Source: Heterohyrax brucei
Lineage: Eukaryota; Chordata; Mammalia; Hyracoidea; Procaviidae
Reading direction: 5' to 3'
Assembly: GCA_028571685.1 (NCBI GenBank)
Contig: CM053141.1
Span: 73,331,833-73,395,832 of the forward strand
Length of the DNA: 64,000 nt
Shown: piece by piece, positions 54,060 to 64,000 of the stretch
How the letters are laid out: each line of letters begins with the position of its first letter
Position numbering within the stretch: the stretch's first letter is position 1
The notes under the pieces: generated by a model
Database searches by the model: none
Told to the model about the DNA's origin: nothing
Seen by the model: the letters and a program-made list of their open reading frames with translations, nothing else
Program-made: the position numbers and the translations under genes

Positions 54060-57000
54060 CTTCTACTTTACCAAGCATGATATCCTTCTCCAGGGACTGA
54101 TCTCTCTTGATGACATGTCCAAAGTCTGTGAGAAAAATCTTGACATCCTCACTTCGAAGGGAACACTCTTGCTGTAGTTTTCTAAGACCCTTTTGTTCAT
54201 TCTTCTGGTAGTCCACAGTATGTTCAGTATTCTTCACCAACACCATAATTCAAAGGTATCAATTACTCTTCAGTCTTCCTTATTCATTGTCCAGCTTTCA
54301 CATGTGTAAGAAGCAACTGAAAATGCTATGGCTTGGGTCCAGTCCACCTTAGTCTTCAAAGTGACATCTTTGCTTTTTAACATCTGCTGTCTTTTGCAGT
54401 AGATCTGCCCAATGCAACAAGTCCTTTGAGTTCGTGATCGCTACTTTCTTGAGTGTTGACTGTAGGTCCAAGTAAAATGCAATCTTTCACAACTTCAATC
54501 TCACTTCCATTTATCATGGTGATGCTTATTGGTCCAGTTGTGAGGATTTTTGTTTAGTGTTGAGGTGTAATCTGTATGATTAAAGGCTGTATTCTTTGAT
54601 CTTCTTCAGTAATTGCTTCAAGTCCTCTTTACTTTCAGCAATCAAGGTTGTGTCATTTGTATATCACTGGTTGTTAATGAGTCTCCAGTCTTGATGCTGT
54701 GTTCTTCACATAGTCCAGCCTCTTGGTTTATTCACTCTGCATATGGATTGAATAAAATGGTAGAATGACACTATCCTGACACATACTTTTTCTGACTTTA
54801 AACCACTCAGTATTCCCTTATTCTGTTTGAATGACTGCCTCTTGTTCTGTGTACAGGTTCCTCATGAGCACATTTAAGTATTCTAAAATTCCCATTCTTC
54901 AAAATATTACCCATAATTTGTTATGATCCACACAGTCAAATGCCTTTGCAAAGTTGTTTAACATAGTAGACATCTTTCTGATATTTTCTGCTTTCAGCCA
55001 TGATCCATCTGACATCAGCAGTGATATCCTTGATTCCACGTCCTCTTCTAAATCAGCTTGACTTTCTGGCAGTTCCCTGTCAGTGTACTGACACAACTGT
55101 TTTTGAAATATCTTCAACAAAATTTTACTTGTGTGTTGTATTAATGAAATTGTTCTTTAAGTTCCACATTCTGTTGGGCCACCTTTATTTGGAATGGATA
55201 CAAATATAGATCTGTTCCAGTCAATTGGCCAGGTAGCTATCTTCCAAATTTATTGACATGGAGAAGAAAGTACTTCCAGCATTGCATCCATCTGTTGAAA
55301 CATTTCATAGGGTAGTCCATCAGTTCCCAGAGCCTCATTTTTCATCAATGCCTTCAGTGCAACTTGGGCTTCCTCGTTCATTACCATCATTTCTTGATCA
55401 CATGCCATCCACTAAAATGGCTGAATGTCAACCAGTTTCTTTTGGTGCAGCGATTCTGTATCTTCCCTCAATCTTCTTTTGATATTTTCTGTGTCATTCA
55501 GTATTTTACTGACAGACTCTTCCAGTATTGCACCTCAAATTTCTATCAGTTTGACAAAAGCTGAGCATGTTCTTTTCCTTTTGGTTTCCCAACTCCAGGT
55601 CTTTTCATATTTCATTATAATGCATTACTTTGTCTCCGGGAGCCACCCTTTCAAATCTTATGTTCAGCTCTTGCCCTTCATTGTTTCTTCCATTCACTTT
55701 AGCTACTCAACTTTCAAGAACAAGATCCAGAATCCTGTCTGATATCTAGTCTGGTCTTTTCTTTCCTGTCTTTTTAGTGACCTTTTGCCTTCCTCATGTA
55801 TGATGTCCTTGACTCACCTGGTCTTCTTCAGTCATTAGTGCTCAGTGTATGAATCAGATCCAACACAGTGGCAGTAGGTGGGTATCAAATTTATTCTTGA
55901 CATAGTCTCTAAATTTCCAGTGAATGTAGTTTGGTCCTACCTCATTTTACCAACAGATGTAGGTTAGATGTATTCAAGGCTGTACTTTGGTTCTCATGAA
56001 CTTGATTTTTTCTGCTTCAACTTGAATTTGCATATGAGCAATGATGATCTGGTCCCCAGTCAGCTCCTAGTCTAGTCTTTTTTTGCCTGATGCTACTGAC
56101 ATTCTTCATTAACTCTTTAATTTGATCTTGTATATTCCATCTGATCACATCAACATGTATGGTTGCCATTTTTTTGTTGAAAAAAAGTTTTTGCATTGAA
56201 TAAATCATTGGTCTTGTAAAACAATCATGCTATCATTTTTATTAACAAAACCATGCTTTCCAAATACCGATCTTTTTTCTTTATTCTTAGCTTTCACATT
56301 TTTGATCACCAATAATTATCAATACATCTCGATTGCATGTTTGATCAATTTCAGACTACAGGAGTTTGTCAAAATATTCAATTTCTTCATTTTTGCATTA
56401 CCGATTGGTCTGTAACCTCCAGTAACAGTAGTATTAACTGGTCTGCCTTGTAGGTATGTGGATATTATCCTATCACAGACAGTGTTGTACTTGAGGATAG
56501 ATACTGAAATTTTTTTTTTTGACAATGAATGTGATGTCATTTCTCTTTGTCACTCCAAGCACAGTAGACCACGTGACTATCCAATCCAGAATGGCCAATA
56601 CCAATCCACTTCATCACATCAATGCCTGTATATCAATCTTTACGCATTTCATTTCATTTTTGACAACTTCCAGTTTTCTTGGATTCATATATCAAACATT
56701 CCACATTTTTATTACCAAAAGATGTCTGCAGCTGTTTCTTCTCATTTTGAGTCATTCTACATCAGCAACTGAAGGCCCAGAAGGCTGTACTCCATCCACA
56801 TCACTGAAGTCCACTCTACTTTGAGGCAGCTCTTCCCTAGCAGTATTTTAGGTGCCTTCCAACCTGAGAAGCTCATCTTCCAACACTATACCAGACAGTG
56901 TTCCACTGCTATTCATAAGGTTTTCACTGGCCAATGTTTTTTAAAAGTCAATCACCCAGTCGTGAAGTGCCACTGAAACCTATCCACCATGGATAATCGT

Positions 57001-57095
57001 GCTAGTATCTGAAACAGCAGTGGCATAGCTTTCAACATCACAGCAACACAGAAGTAACCACGGTACAACAAAACAACAGACAAGTAGTGGCTTAT

Positions 57096-57346
57096 AACTA
57101 CAGAAGGGTAAGTAAAACCATCCAACTCACCTTTGCTCTCTGAAGTGCTACTCCTACCTCACATATCATAGTCCAGTCCTCACTCTCAGAGGAGCCTCCC
57201 CAGACCTCCACTTGACTATGACTTTCCCTTCTTCTAAAACTGTGTAGCTTATTATCTTTATAACTTAGCAATTAATTATGTAATACCTTGTTTTACATCT
57301 TATATTTTGATTGAAATTTCTATTTATGAGTCTTGCCTACCTGGCT
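57096..57346. other. no feature recognised
   Basis: No exon or repeat that I can support. Confidence 0.35.
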
Positions 57347-57528
57347 ACTCTATAATTTTTTTTATGATTGAATGAAAATGTACATTCCCATACAAATTTG
57401 CATGCAGACCTACATGCATCTTCCACTACTCCCCCTGCATGGTGACAGCACACTCTTCCTGTCTGCTCTATACACATCTTACCTTCCCAACAGTCTCCTA
57501 TCTTCTCCTCTCCAACCATAAAGTAAAT
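57347..57528 (-). mobile_element. L1 3' UTR end, antisense
   Basis: TTTTTTTATGATTGAATGAA followed by AATGTACATTCCCATAC, GGTGACAGCACACTCTTCC and CAGTCTCCTATCTTC is the complement of the afrotherian L1 3' end. About 180 bp, 5'-truncated. The overlapping antisense frame is not a gene. Confidence 0.85.
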
Positions 57529-58389
57529 AGAAGAACACCATTTTTAAGAGCCTACTACAGACTAGGCATTGTATCTAATTAGATATACATTCAGTCCTTA
57601 CAGGCCACCCAATCTATCCCTTTTTTCCTTTCAGTCCCTGCCAGTGGTGTGCTGAGCTGGTTCATACCAACTCACAAGAGCTGATTGTTAATTTTCAGGA
57701 TTAGCAGCTTGAGATCTACTGTGGTGGGAGTATTTAAACCACACAAATCACAAATGCTACAAATCAGGGTTTTTTATTTTTCCAAAAGTTGTCTATTAAA
57801 CATTTAGTAACACAGCACTCAGCCCCTAATGGTTATCTTACATTTATGTATTTTAGATTTTTCTGCAAGGTCCCACATATCACTCCCACCTGTTGCTGTG
57901 TATCATGAAACATACACCCTAAATCAAACTATAGTCAAAAGCAACCAAAGCTCAAGGCAGCAAGTATCTATACACACATGTACCCTCACAGAATCTGATG
58001 GACAGACTGGAGACCTAGATTTGTTAAAACAGATCTTCATGCTCTGATCTCTAGGGAAAATGATCATTTGATAAGCCAAGTTTTCAAAATTGCAGGAGCA
58101 AGGCTTGCCTTTATATCTAGGCTTTAAACTGAAACAGTTTTCTGTGGCCTGTAGTTTCTGTTATCTTTATCTACCTTTTGAACTTTCTAGAGCCAGTCCT
58201 TGTTCCCAAGCTGCACTTCCTGAAAAATGACTATTTGGTGATTCATAGTCATCCTGGCATGTCTTTATGCTCTCTCCGTTTTGGGTACAAGTTTGTGCTT
58301 TTCCCAAATCTTTGTTCAATAATCCAAGTCTAACACTTTCCCCTATTCTCATTTTTCACCTTTATATTTGTTCATGCAAAGTCACAGAG
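57529..58389. other. no gene or repeat recognised
   Basis: No exon is supported. Unique-looking sequence; a T-rich run lies near 57770-57782. Confidence 0.4.
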
Positions 58390-58530
58390 TCATGATCCTG
58401 TGAAATCTGTAAGGCAGATACTATTAAACCAATTTTACAGGTGGGGAAACTGACACCCAGTGATTTGCTCAGACTCTCACAACCAGCTAGTGGCAGAACC
58501 GTGGCTAGAAATCAAAACTCCAGATGCCTT
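58390..58530 (-). mobile_element. MIR SINE, antisense
   Basis: CAATTTTACAGGTGGGGAAAC, a decayed CACCCAGTGATTTGCTC, and CACAACCAGCTAGTGGCAG are MIR complement words in order. Confidence 0.8.
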
Positions 58531-58578
58531 CAGTTCACTCAATTTATGAATACTTCATTCATTCAGTAACATTTAATT

Positions 58579-58745
58579 GGAGTCCTGGTGGCACACTGGT
58601 TAAGAGCTTGGATGTTAACCGAAAGACTGGCACTTTGAATCTACCAGTTGCCCCTTGGAAACCTATGGGGCTGTTCTGCTCTGTCCCATAAGGTTGCTTT
58701 GAGTTGGAATCAACTCAACAGTGGCAAGTTTGGGTTATTTGGTTT
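58579..58745 (+). mobile_element. AfroSINE, well preserved
   Basis: GGAGTCCTGGTGGCACACTG, GTTAAGAGCTTGGATG, TTAACCGAAAGACTGGC, CCTTGGAAACCTATGGGGC, TGAGTTGGAATCAACTCAAC and the TTTGGGTTATTTGG tail make a complete copy with readable tRNA-like head. Confidence 0.9.
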
Positions 58746-59335
58746 GATTATAATGATTGTTACCTCTCAGTTAATAGATGCTCTACTTTATTGTTATATC
58801 CAGTTTTCTTTCTCACTGAGAACTGTCCCCAAAATACTGTCAGTCCCAACACCTCTCACAGGAATTTCCCCCTTCTAGTGACTGTGCTGCACATCCCAAA
58901 AAATCTCTCCTGGAATCTACAGTCTAATCAAGAAAGCAGCAGGCAGTAATACCATTCCCACTTCTCTCTGAATCCTGATCCCATGTACATCTGCTGCTCT
59001 AAACTGTGACTTCTGGACTGTGTGGCTACAGTCAACAGAAAGTAACTCTTATCTTCAGTAAAAGTGGACTTTATTGGTAGGATCATGGAATCAAAGAAAG
59101 AGAGACTTGAAGCAGACCAAGTCCAGGAAGATAGATGGCAGATTCCCCCACCACAAATGGACTGTTTTCAGTCACAGTCTCACAAAACTCAATGTTTAAA
59201 TCCCAGAGCAATTGGTATGCATGTCCTCCCAGGGAAATGTGGGTTCCCCAGTCTAGAGCAAAACTGGAATGCTATCAACTTGAAGAACAAAATCCAACAT
59301 AGCTAATAACCACAGCATTAACATTTGTATAATAC
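58746..59335. other. no gene or repeat recognised
   Basis: Several open frames of 76-81 codons overlap here without recognisable protein features. No element is supported. Confidence 0.4.
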
Positions 59336-59755
59336 ATTGTCACTGTTGCTGTTAGTTGTCACTGAGCCAACTCCAACTCAGGGCAACCCCATGTACAATA
59401 CCAAATGTTGCCTGGTCCTGTACCATCTTCACAATCTTTGGTACACTCCAGTCTACTGTTATAGACACTGTGTTTTTGCCTGTCTTCCAAATCTAGAAGG
59501 CTAGTTTTCTAGTACTATATCAGATAATGCTCTATTATGATTCACAGGGTTTTCATTGGCTAATTTTCAAAAGTAGATCACCAGGCCTATCGTCCTAGTT
59601 TGTCTTAGTCTGGAAACTTCATTGAAACCTATCCAGTGTGGATGATCTTACTGTTGTTTGAAATGCCAGTGGCACAGCTTTGGCATCACTGCAACACCTA
59701 AGCCAACAAACTCAGTACAACAAACTCACAAATGGATGGTAGATAATACATTAAA
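59336..59755 (-). mobile_element. internally deleted RTE derivative, antisense
   Basis: 59336-59480 is the complement of the RTE 3' end (GTTAGTTGTCACTGAGCC, GGCAACCCCATGTACAAT). From about 59500 the sequence is the complement of the RTE 5' region (CACAGGGTTTTCATTGGC, AAAAGTAGATCACCAGGCC, GCATCACTGCAACACCTAAG). The coding region is gone. The join lies at a shared GGAAG-type word and differs from the join in the 4370 copy. Confidence 0.75.
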
Positions 59756-59769
59756 TCAAAATACAAAAC

Positions 59770-59953
59770 AAAACCAATTGCCGACATGGTGACCACATGT
59801 ACTAGAGTAGAACTGATGAATAAAATTTTCTTGGCTGTAATCTTTATGGAAGTAGATCACCAGAACTTTCTTCTGTGGGCATCTGAGTAGTTTCAAACCA
59901 CCAACCTTTAGGTTAACAGCCAGTCACAAACTGCTTATGCCACCCAAACACCT
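59770..59953 (-). mobile_element. AfroSINE, antisense
   Basis: CTTGGCTGTAATCTTTATGG, AAGTAGATCACCAGAAC, TTTCTTCTGTGGGCATCTG and CCACCAACCTTTAGGTTAAC, then the head complement ATGCCACCCAAACACC, are in antisense AfroSINE order. Confidence 0.85.
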
Positions 59954-59963
59954 GGACAAAACA

Positions 59964-60020
59964 TTGTTGTCGTTAGGTGCTGTCAAGTCGATTTCAACTC
60001 ATAGTAACCTCATGCACATC
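59964..60020 (-). mobile_element. RTE/AfroSINE tail fragment, antisense
   Basis: GTTGTCGTTAGGTGCTGTCA, AGTCGATTTCAACTC and ATAGTAACCTCATGCAC are the complement of the shared tail. Only about 57 bp. Confidence 0.65.
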
Positions 60021-60029
60021 ATAGCCTAC

Positions 60030-60150
60030 AAAATAATTTCCCAAGCATTATCTTTTACAATAATTCTACGAGACAGACAGGGCATGTAGTGGTTTTCAAA
60101 TTTTATAAGTAAGTTTCAGGGAGAATAAGTGATCTTGCCAAATCAATGAT
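60030..60150 (-). mobile_element. MIR SINE, antisense
   Basis: AAGCATTATCTTTTACAATA, AATTCTACGAGACAG and GATCTTGCCAAATC are decayed MIR complement words. Confidence 0.5.
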
Positions 60151-60159
60151 CTTTTTTTC

Positions 60160-61222
60160 CTTTCTCCAAAGACTTTTATCCAGTAAGTACCCACCAAGCC
60201 ATAAAATCATATTAGTATTTACTAAACACTCATCTCTCACCTGGACCACTGCAATAATCTATTCATTGGCCTCCCTGCTCTCACTCTTGTTCTCCCAGCA
60301 GACTTTTCTTTATGGCAGCCAGACTGATGCTCTTAAAATACAAGCCAAATTATGTCACTTCTGAATTTAAAACCCGCTGCTGCTTTCCACCATGGAAGTT
60401 AACACAAAAGTCCTTGCCATGGCCTACATCGCCCTGCATGGTCCAACCCTTGCACATCCCTCCTGCCTCATCTCCTACCATTCTAACACTTTCTCCCACA
60501 GCCACTATGTTCCAGTCACGCTTGACTCCTTTCTAGATTTTCAGCAGGCAGACAGCTCTCTCCCACCTCAGAGTCTGCACAAGCTGTTCCTGCCACCTGA
60601 AACACTTTTTTTCCTGACATCCAAATGGATCTCTCCCTACCCAATAGATGCCTTCTTTGACTTCCCTATTGAAAGTTGCATATCCTAAGACTCTGCTTCC
60701 TTACCTTATGAAGTATCCTAGTTTCCAAAGCCAGACCCTTTTAAGAGTAAAAGACAATGTTATTAATAATTACCCCATTAGGATACAATGTGACCATATG
60801 ACTGTCCTACCGGTCTCTGTATAGACTTGACAGAACAAGGTGGAGAAGAGGGGACAGGAGCTTGTGAAGAGGATATGGTGAGTATAAAATGAAAAGGAGG
60901 AATGTGCTGACATGGGGCAAGGAGAGCAGAAGGAGCTACAGTGGGCATGCAAAATTAATTTGGATTGTATACTTTCAGGTAATCACAACTAAAAAGAAAA
61001 AAAAAATTACCCCAGGATGACACAGTATCACCTAAACTAATTTAGTCTTCTTCTGAAATTTATCCGTAATTACACTGTATCTTTAGACCTTTATTTGTTC
61101 ACTGTCCATCTTCTCCAATAACCTGTAAGTTCTCTTGGCTCACTGCTCTATTTCTAACACCTAGAACAGTACCTGGTACATACAGGCACTCAACAAATAC
61201 ATGTTCAATGAATGAATGAGCT
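60160..61222 (+). mobile_element. L2 LINE 3' part, split by an L1 tail
   Basis: Reads like the L2 3' coding end and UTR: GGACCACTGCAATAATC, ATTGGCCTCCCTGCTCTC, GCAGCCAGACTGATGCTC, ATGGCCTACATCGCCCTGC, CTCATCTCCTACCATTC, then after the insert GTTCACTGTCCATCTTCTCC, AGAACAGTACCTGGTACAT and GGCACTCAACAAATAC. The L1 at 60778-61004 interrupts it. Ancient and non-functional. Confidence 0.8.
60778..61004 (+). mobile_element. 5'-truncated L1 with 10-bp target duplication
   Basis: The last ~220 bp of the afrotherian L1 3' UTR (GGTGGAGAAGAGGGGACAGG, TGGGCATGCAAAATTAATT, AATCACAACTAAAAAG, A-tail). Flanked by identical AATTACCCCA at 60768-60777 and 61005-61014. Confidence 0.88.
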
Positions 61223-61385
61223 CCAGCTATCTGCTAAGCAATGTGCTAAGTGTTGTGGTTGACAACATCTAACATATCTGAGACAATCAGAAATCAATGT
61301 AATTCCAAAACGATTGATAGTGACCACAGGTCTTAATGAAGACCAGCCCGGGATGCTGGTACACATAAACAATTAGTTTAGATAC

Positions 61386-61545
61386 CAAAACCAAAAAACT
61401 GGTTGCCTCCAAGTGGATTCCAACTCACAGAGACCCTGTAGGAGAAAGCAAAAATGCCCCATAGGATTTCTGAGGAGTATCCTGGGGCATCAAACCGTCA
61501 GCCTTTTTGTTAGCAGTTAACCTCTCCACCACTGTGCAGGTAAGT
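61386..61545 (-). mobile_element. AfroSINE, antisense
   Basis: CCAAAAAACTGGTTGCCTCC (tail complement), ATTCCAACTCACAGAGACCC, GCCCCATAGGATTTCTGAG, TTTTTGTTAGCAGTTAACC and CCACCACTGTGCAGG (head complement) are in order. Confidence 0.85.
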
Positions 61546-61667
61546 TGGGAAAAAGAAAGTATTTTCAGGCTGTTACAAATATCTTAAAATCATGGCATGA
61601 AGAGATGGCAACAAGAAACCCCTCACAAAAGTCTTCTTTTATCTCTATATACCCTCTTCTTAGGAGT

Positions 61668-61800
61668 TTGACTTGAGGCATGTTGAGTTGGAGGTGCCTG
61701 CGGGAAACGTCTAGCTTGCATTTGGAATTGCAAGTTTGGAGCTTGGCCTAGAGATCTAGAATTGGAAATCATCCACATAAAGGTAATAACTACCATGGAT
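61668..61800 (+). mobile_element. ancient repeat, probably same family as 33194
   Basis: GAGGCATGTTGAGTTGGAGG, GTGCCTGCGGGAAACGTC and TAGAATTGGAAATCATCCAC resemble a later part of the same ancient repeat. Too decayed to name with certainty. Confidence 0.4.
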
Positions 61801-62274
61801 GCCATCCAAGAAACCACATCCCTTCTTAAAACTTATCCTAATACCCTACAGCTCTGGATCCTTCAAACAGAAGATTGTATTCACGTTGAGAAACAATCCA
61901 CATATTCAATCTCAAATCCAGCCAAGTAGCCATATTGCAAAAGCAAGCAGATCCAGACTGTTGCTCAGGTTTGTGCATGCCCGATAGGACTCAAACACTG
62001 GCACTAGAAAGCAGTTTGGACCAGGAGACAGAGAAGTAGGATGGCCATACATCTCAGTTTTCTAGGTAAGTTCTGCTTTATACCTATTGTCCTAGCATAA
62101 TTATTAATAGCACCCCTTTCACTTTCAAAAGTTTCCCAATTTAGATGATAAATTATATGCTCACCCTACTAATGGCCCAAATGACAAATTGCCCAAATAA
62201 ACAATTTCTTGAGTGACACATTCCCTAAATAACTGATATATCTCATGTAACTATACGGGGGTCATAAAAAAGTA
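61801..62274. other. no gene or repeat recognised
   Basis: Unique-looking sequence; no exon or element supported. Confidence 0.4.
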
Positions 62275-63468
62275 TGGATAACATTTCAAAGGATGGCAAT
62301 GCCACAACACTTAATTGTACTCATTAGGAACCTACACATAGGTCAAGAAAAAATAGTCACTCAAACAGAACAAGGGGCTGCTGAGTGATTTAAAATCAGG
62401 AAAGGTATACATCAGGATTGTATCTTTTTACTATACTGATTTAGTTCGTATTCTGAGCAAATAATCAGAGAAGCTGGACTATACAAAGAAAAATGCTGCA
62501 TCAGGACTGGAGGAAGACCCGTTAACAACCTGTGTTATACAGATGACACTACCATGCTTGCTGAAAGTGAAAAGGACTTAAAGTACTTACTGATGAAAAT
62601 CAAACACCACATTCTTCTGCAGAGATTGGAAATCCTGGCAGCATAGAGGTTAAGTGTTACAGCTGCTAACCAAAAGGTCAGCAGTTCAAATATATCACAT
62701 GCTCCTGGAAACTCTATGGGACAGTTAGTTCTACTCTGTCCTATAGGGTTGCTAGGGATTAGATTGACTCAACAGCAGGGGTTTGGGTTTGGGGTCAATA
62801 TAGATTACACTTCCACACAAAGGAAACAAAAATTCTCACAACTGAACCCATAAACAACATCTTGACATGCAAAGAAAATACTGAAGTTGTTAAGGATTTC
62901 ATTTTACTTGGATCTACAATCAACACCCACGGAAGCAGCACTCAGAAATCAAAAGATACACTGCATTTGGCAAATCTACTGCAAAAGACCTCTTCCAAGT
63001 TGAAAAGCAAAGATGGTACTTTGAGGACTAAGGTGCACCAGACCCAAGCCTTAGTACTGTCAATCACCTCATATGCATGCAAAAACCAGAAATAAGAAGA
63101 AAGAACTGATGCCTTTGAATCACAGTGTTGGTGAAGAATATTAAATATAGCATAGACTGCCAGAAGAATGAACAAATCTTCCTTGGAAGTACAGCCAAAA
63201 TACTCCTTAGGAGAAGGGTGAGATTCATCTCACATACTCTAGACATGTTATCAGAAGGGACCAATTCCAATGGACAGACATCATGCTTGGTAGAGAGCCA
63301 GAGAAAAAAAGGGTGACTCCCAATGTGATGGATTGATAAAGTGACTTCTTCAACAAAGGGTTCAAATATAACAAGGACCGTAGATGATGCAGGACCCACC
63401 ACTGTTTCATCCTGTTGTAGCAACGAGGTTGCTACAAGCTGGAACTGACTGCAGCATCTAATGACAAC
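62275..63468 (+). pseudogene. RTE LINE 3' half, broken
   Basis: Begins in the reverse transcriptase (CTCATTAGGAACCTACACAT). The active-site region reads CYTDDTTMLAESEKDLKYLL at 62532-62590, with YADD changed to YTDD. An AfroSINE interrupts at 62628. The C-terminus is at 62862-63095 (STINTHGSSTQKSKDTLH, LRTKVHQTQALVLSITSY). The 3' end has GGTTGCTACAAGCTGGAAC and CATCTAATGACAAC. 5'-truncated, many stops. Confidence 0.8.
62628..62791 (+). mobile_element. AfroSINE inside the RTE
   Basis: GGAAATCCTGGCAGCATAGA, CTAACCAAAAGGTCAGCAG, TCCTGGAAACTCTATGGGAC, TCCTATAGGGTTGCTAGG and the GGGTTTGGGTTTGGGG tail make a complete copy. RTE sequence continues on both sides. Confidence 0.85.
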
Positions 63469-63682
63469 TTTCTAGTTTAGTTGATTGGCTTTCATCTTGA
63501 TTTTATAATACCATTTAAGGAATGCTTAGATTGTCTCTTCATCAGTTCTCCAACACTTCAACTAGAAACTTCAGTCCCTTGGTCTTTCTTTCCATCTGAC
63601 CTACAGTTTCCCCCTCTCTGTCTTTGACTCTATTCCTCAGTCCCCAGCAGTAACAGCAGGGAGCTGGGACAGAGGAAAATTG
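63469..63682. other. no feature recognised
   Basis: No element or exon is supported. Confidence 0.35.
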
Positions 63683-63925
63683 AACATATTCTTCTTATGA
63701 ATATATTCTCCTCATGAATATATTGTTTTATGAATATATTCAATAAAAATATTCTTTTATGAATATGTTCTTTATAAATAGTGCCTTCTTGCATATATTC
63801 TTAAATGTGAAGAGTTCATATGAATGCATTATTTGTATGAATAATAATAACTTAATGAAATATATATTCATAATAATTTTTCCTATTAAAGCATATATCC
63901 TTATGAATATATTCTTCTCATGGCC
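63683..63925. repeat. AT-rich minisatellite
   Basis: TTATGAATATATTCTTCTC-like units recur in degenerate form (near 63690, 63710, 63728, 63755 and 63905) with expanded AATATAT spacers. Frames through it are artefacts. The last 75 bp of the window are unremarkable. Confidence 0.7.
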
Positions 63926-64000
63926 CTCAGGCCCCCTTCACTGCCTCTCAATTTCCCATGCTTTGTGTCCCTCAGGCTCTAGAGCCTGACTAGAGCAAAA

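Larger units (their letters stand above)
53105..57095 (-). mobile_element. RTE LINE, - strand, nearly complete
   Basis: About 3.1 kb after removing the LTR at 53208-54059. On the - strand the 5' region starts near 57095, the endonuclease lies around 56830-55800, the linker and reverse transcriptase around 55700-54500, and the C-terminus to 53118. A readable reverse transcriptase piece (55120-54899) has NFAKAFDCVDHNKLW. The active-site YADD reads YTND (near 54655) preceded by a stop. The final tail is missing. Non-functional. Confidence 0.82.

Noticed and set aside
58579-58650. tRNA gene-like head
   Set aside because: The tRNA-like part belongs to an AfroSINE with body and tail attached; the same applies to the other SINE heads. 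None is an independent tRNA gene.

Overview
This is mammalian nuclear DNA, AT-rich and almost entirely made of transposable elements. I found no host protein-coding exon, rRNA, tRNA gene, CRISPR array or operon. The combination of AfroSINEs (tRNA-headed SINEs whose tail resembles an RTE LINE), RTE LINEs of the type known from elephant, and L1s with a distinctive 3' UTR points to Afrotheria, most likely a paenungulate such as an elephant. That assignment comes from recognising the repeat families by eye, not from a database search.

Layout. 1-10.9 kb: MaLR-like LTRs (one inside another at 8.2-9.75 kb), AfroSINEs, an internally deleted RTE, old L1 fragments, a MIR, and a SINE split by an L1 tail. 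10.9-27.6 kb: a deep nest. An RTE LINE is split by an old L1 (10-bp target duplication). The old L1 is itself interrupted by an LTR, an RTE 3' end, an AfroSINE and a near-full-length L1 on the + strand (16111-23306, 15 of 16 bases of target duplication matching). 27.6-36.9 kb: old L1, AfroSINE, LTR, MIR and ancient-repeat remnants, plus a recent-looking 123-bp tandem duplication. 36.99-45.09 kb: a near-full-length L1 on the - strand with five tandem 5' UTR monomers and an inserted LTR. 45.8-48.9 kb: an RTE whose 5' half is inverted against its 3' half, as expected from twin priming. 51.5-57.1 kb: an old L1 3' UTR, then a - strand RTE carrying an 852-bp solo LTR with a perfect 6-bp duplication. 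57-64 kb: AfroSINEs, an internally deleted RTE, MIR and L2 remnants, a 3' RTE copy and an AT-rich minisatellite.

How the parts relate. L1 supplies the endonuclease and reverse transcriptase that usually mobilise L1; RTE enzymes probably mobilise the AfroSINEs and deleted RTE derivatives through shared 3' ends. Every LINE reading frame seen here is broken by stops or frameshifts, so none looks autonomous now. The most notable observations are the nested dated insertions, three L1s whose 5' UTRs each contain different tandem units, apparent twin priming by an RTE, several RTE deletion derivatives, and very short (about 25-35 bp) SINE-tail fragments, one with a perfect 11-bp target duplication.
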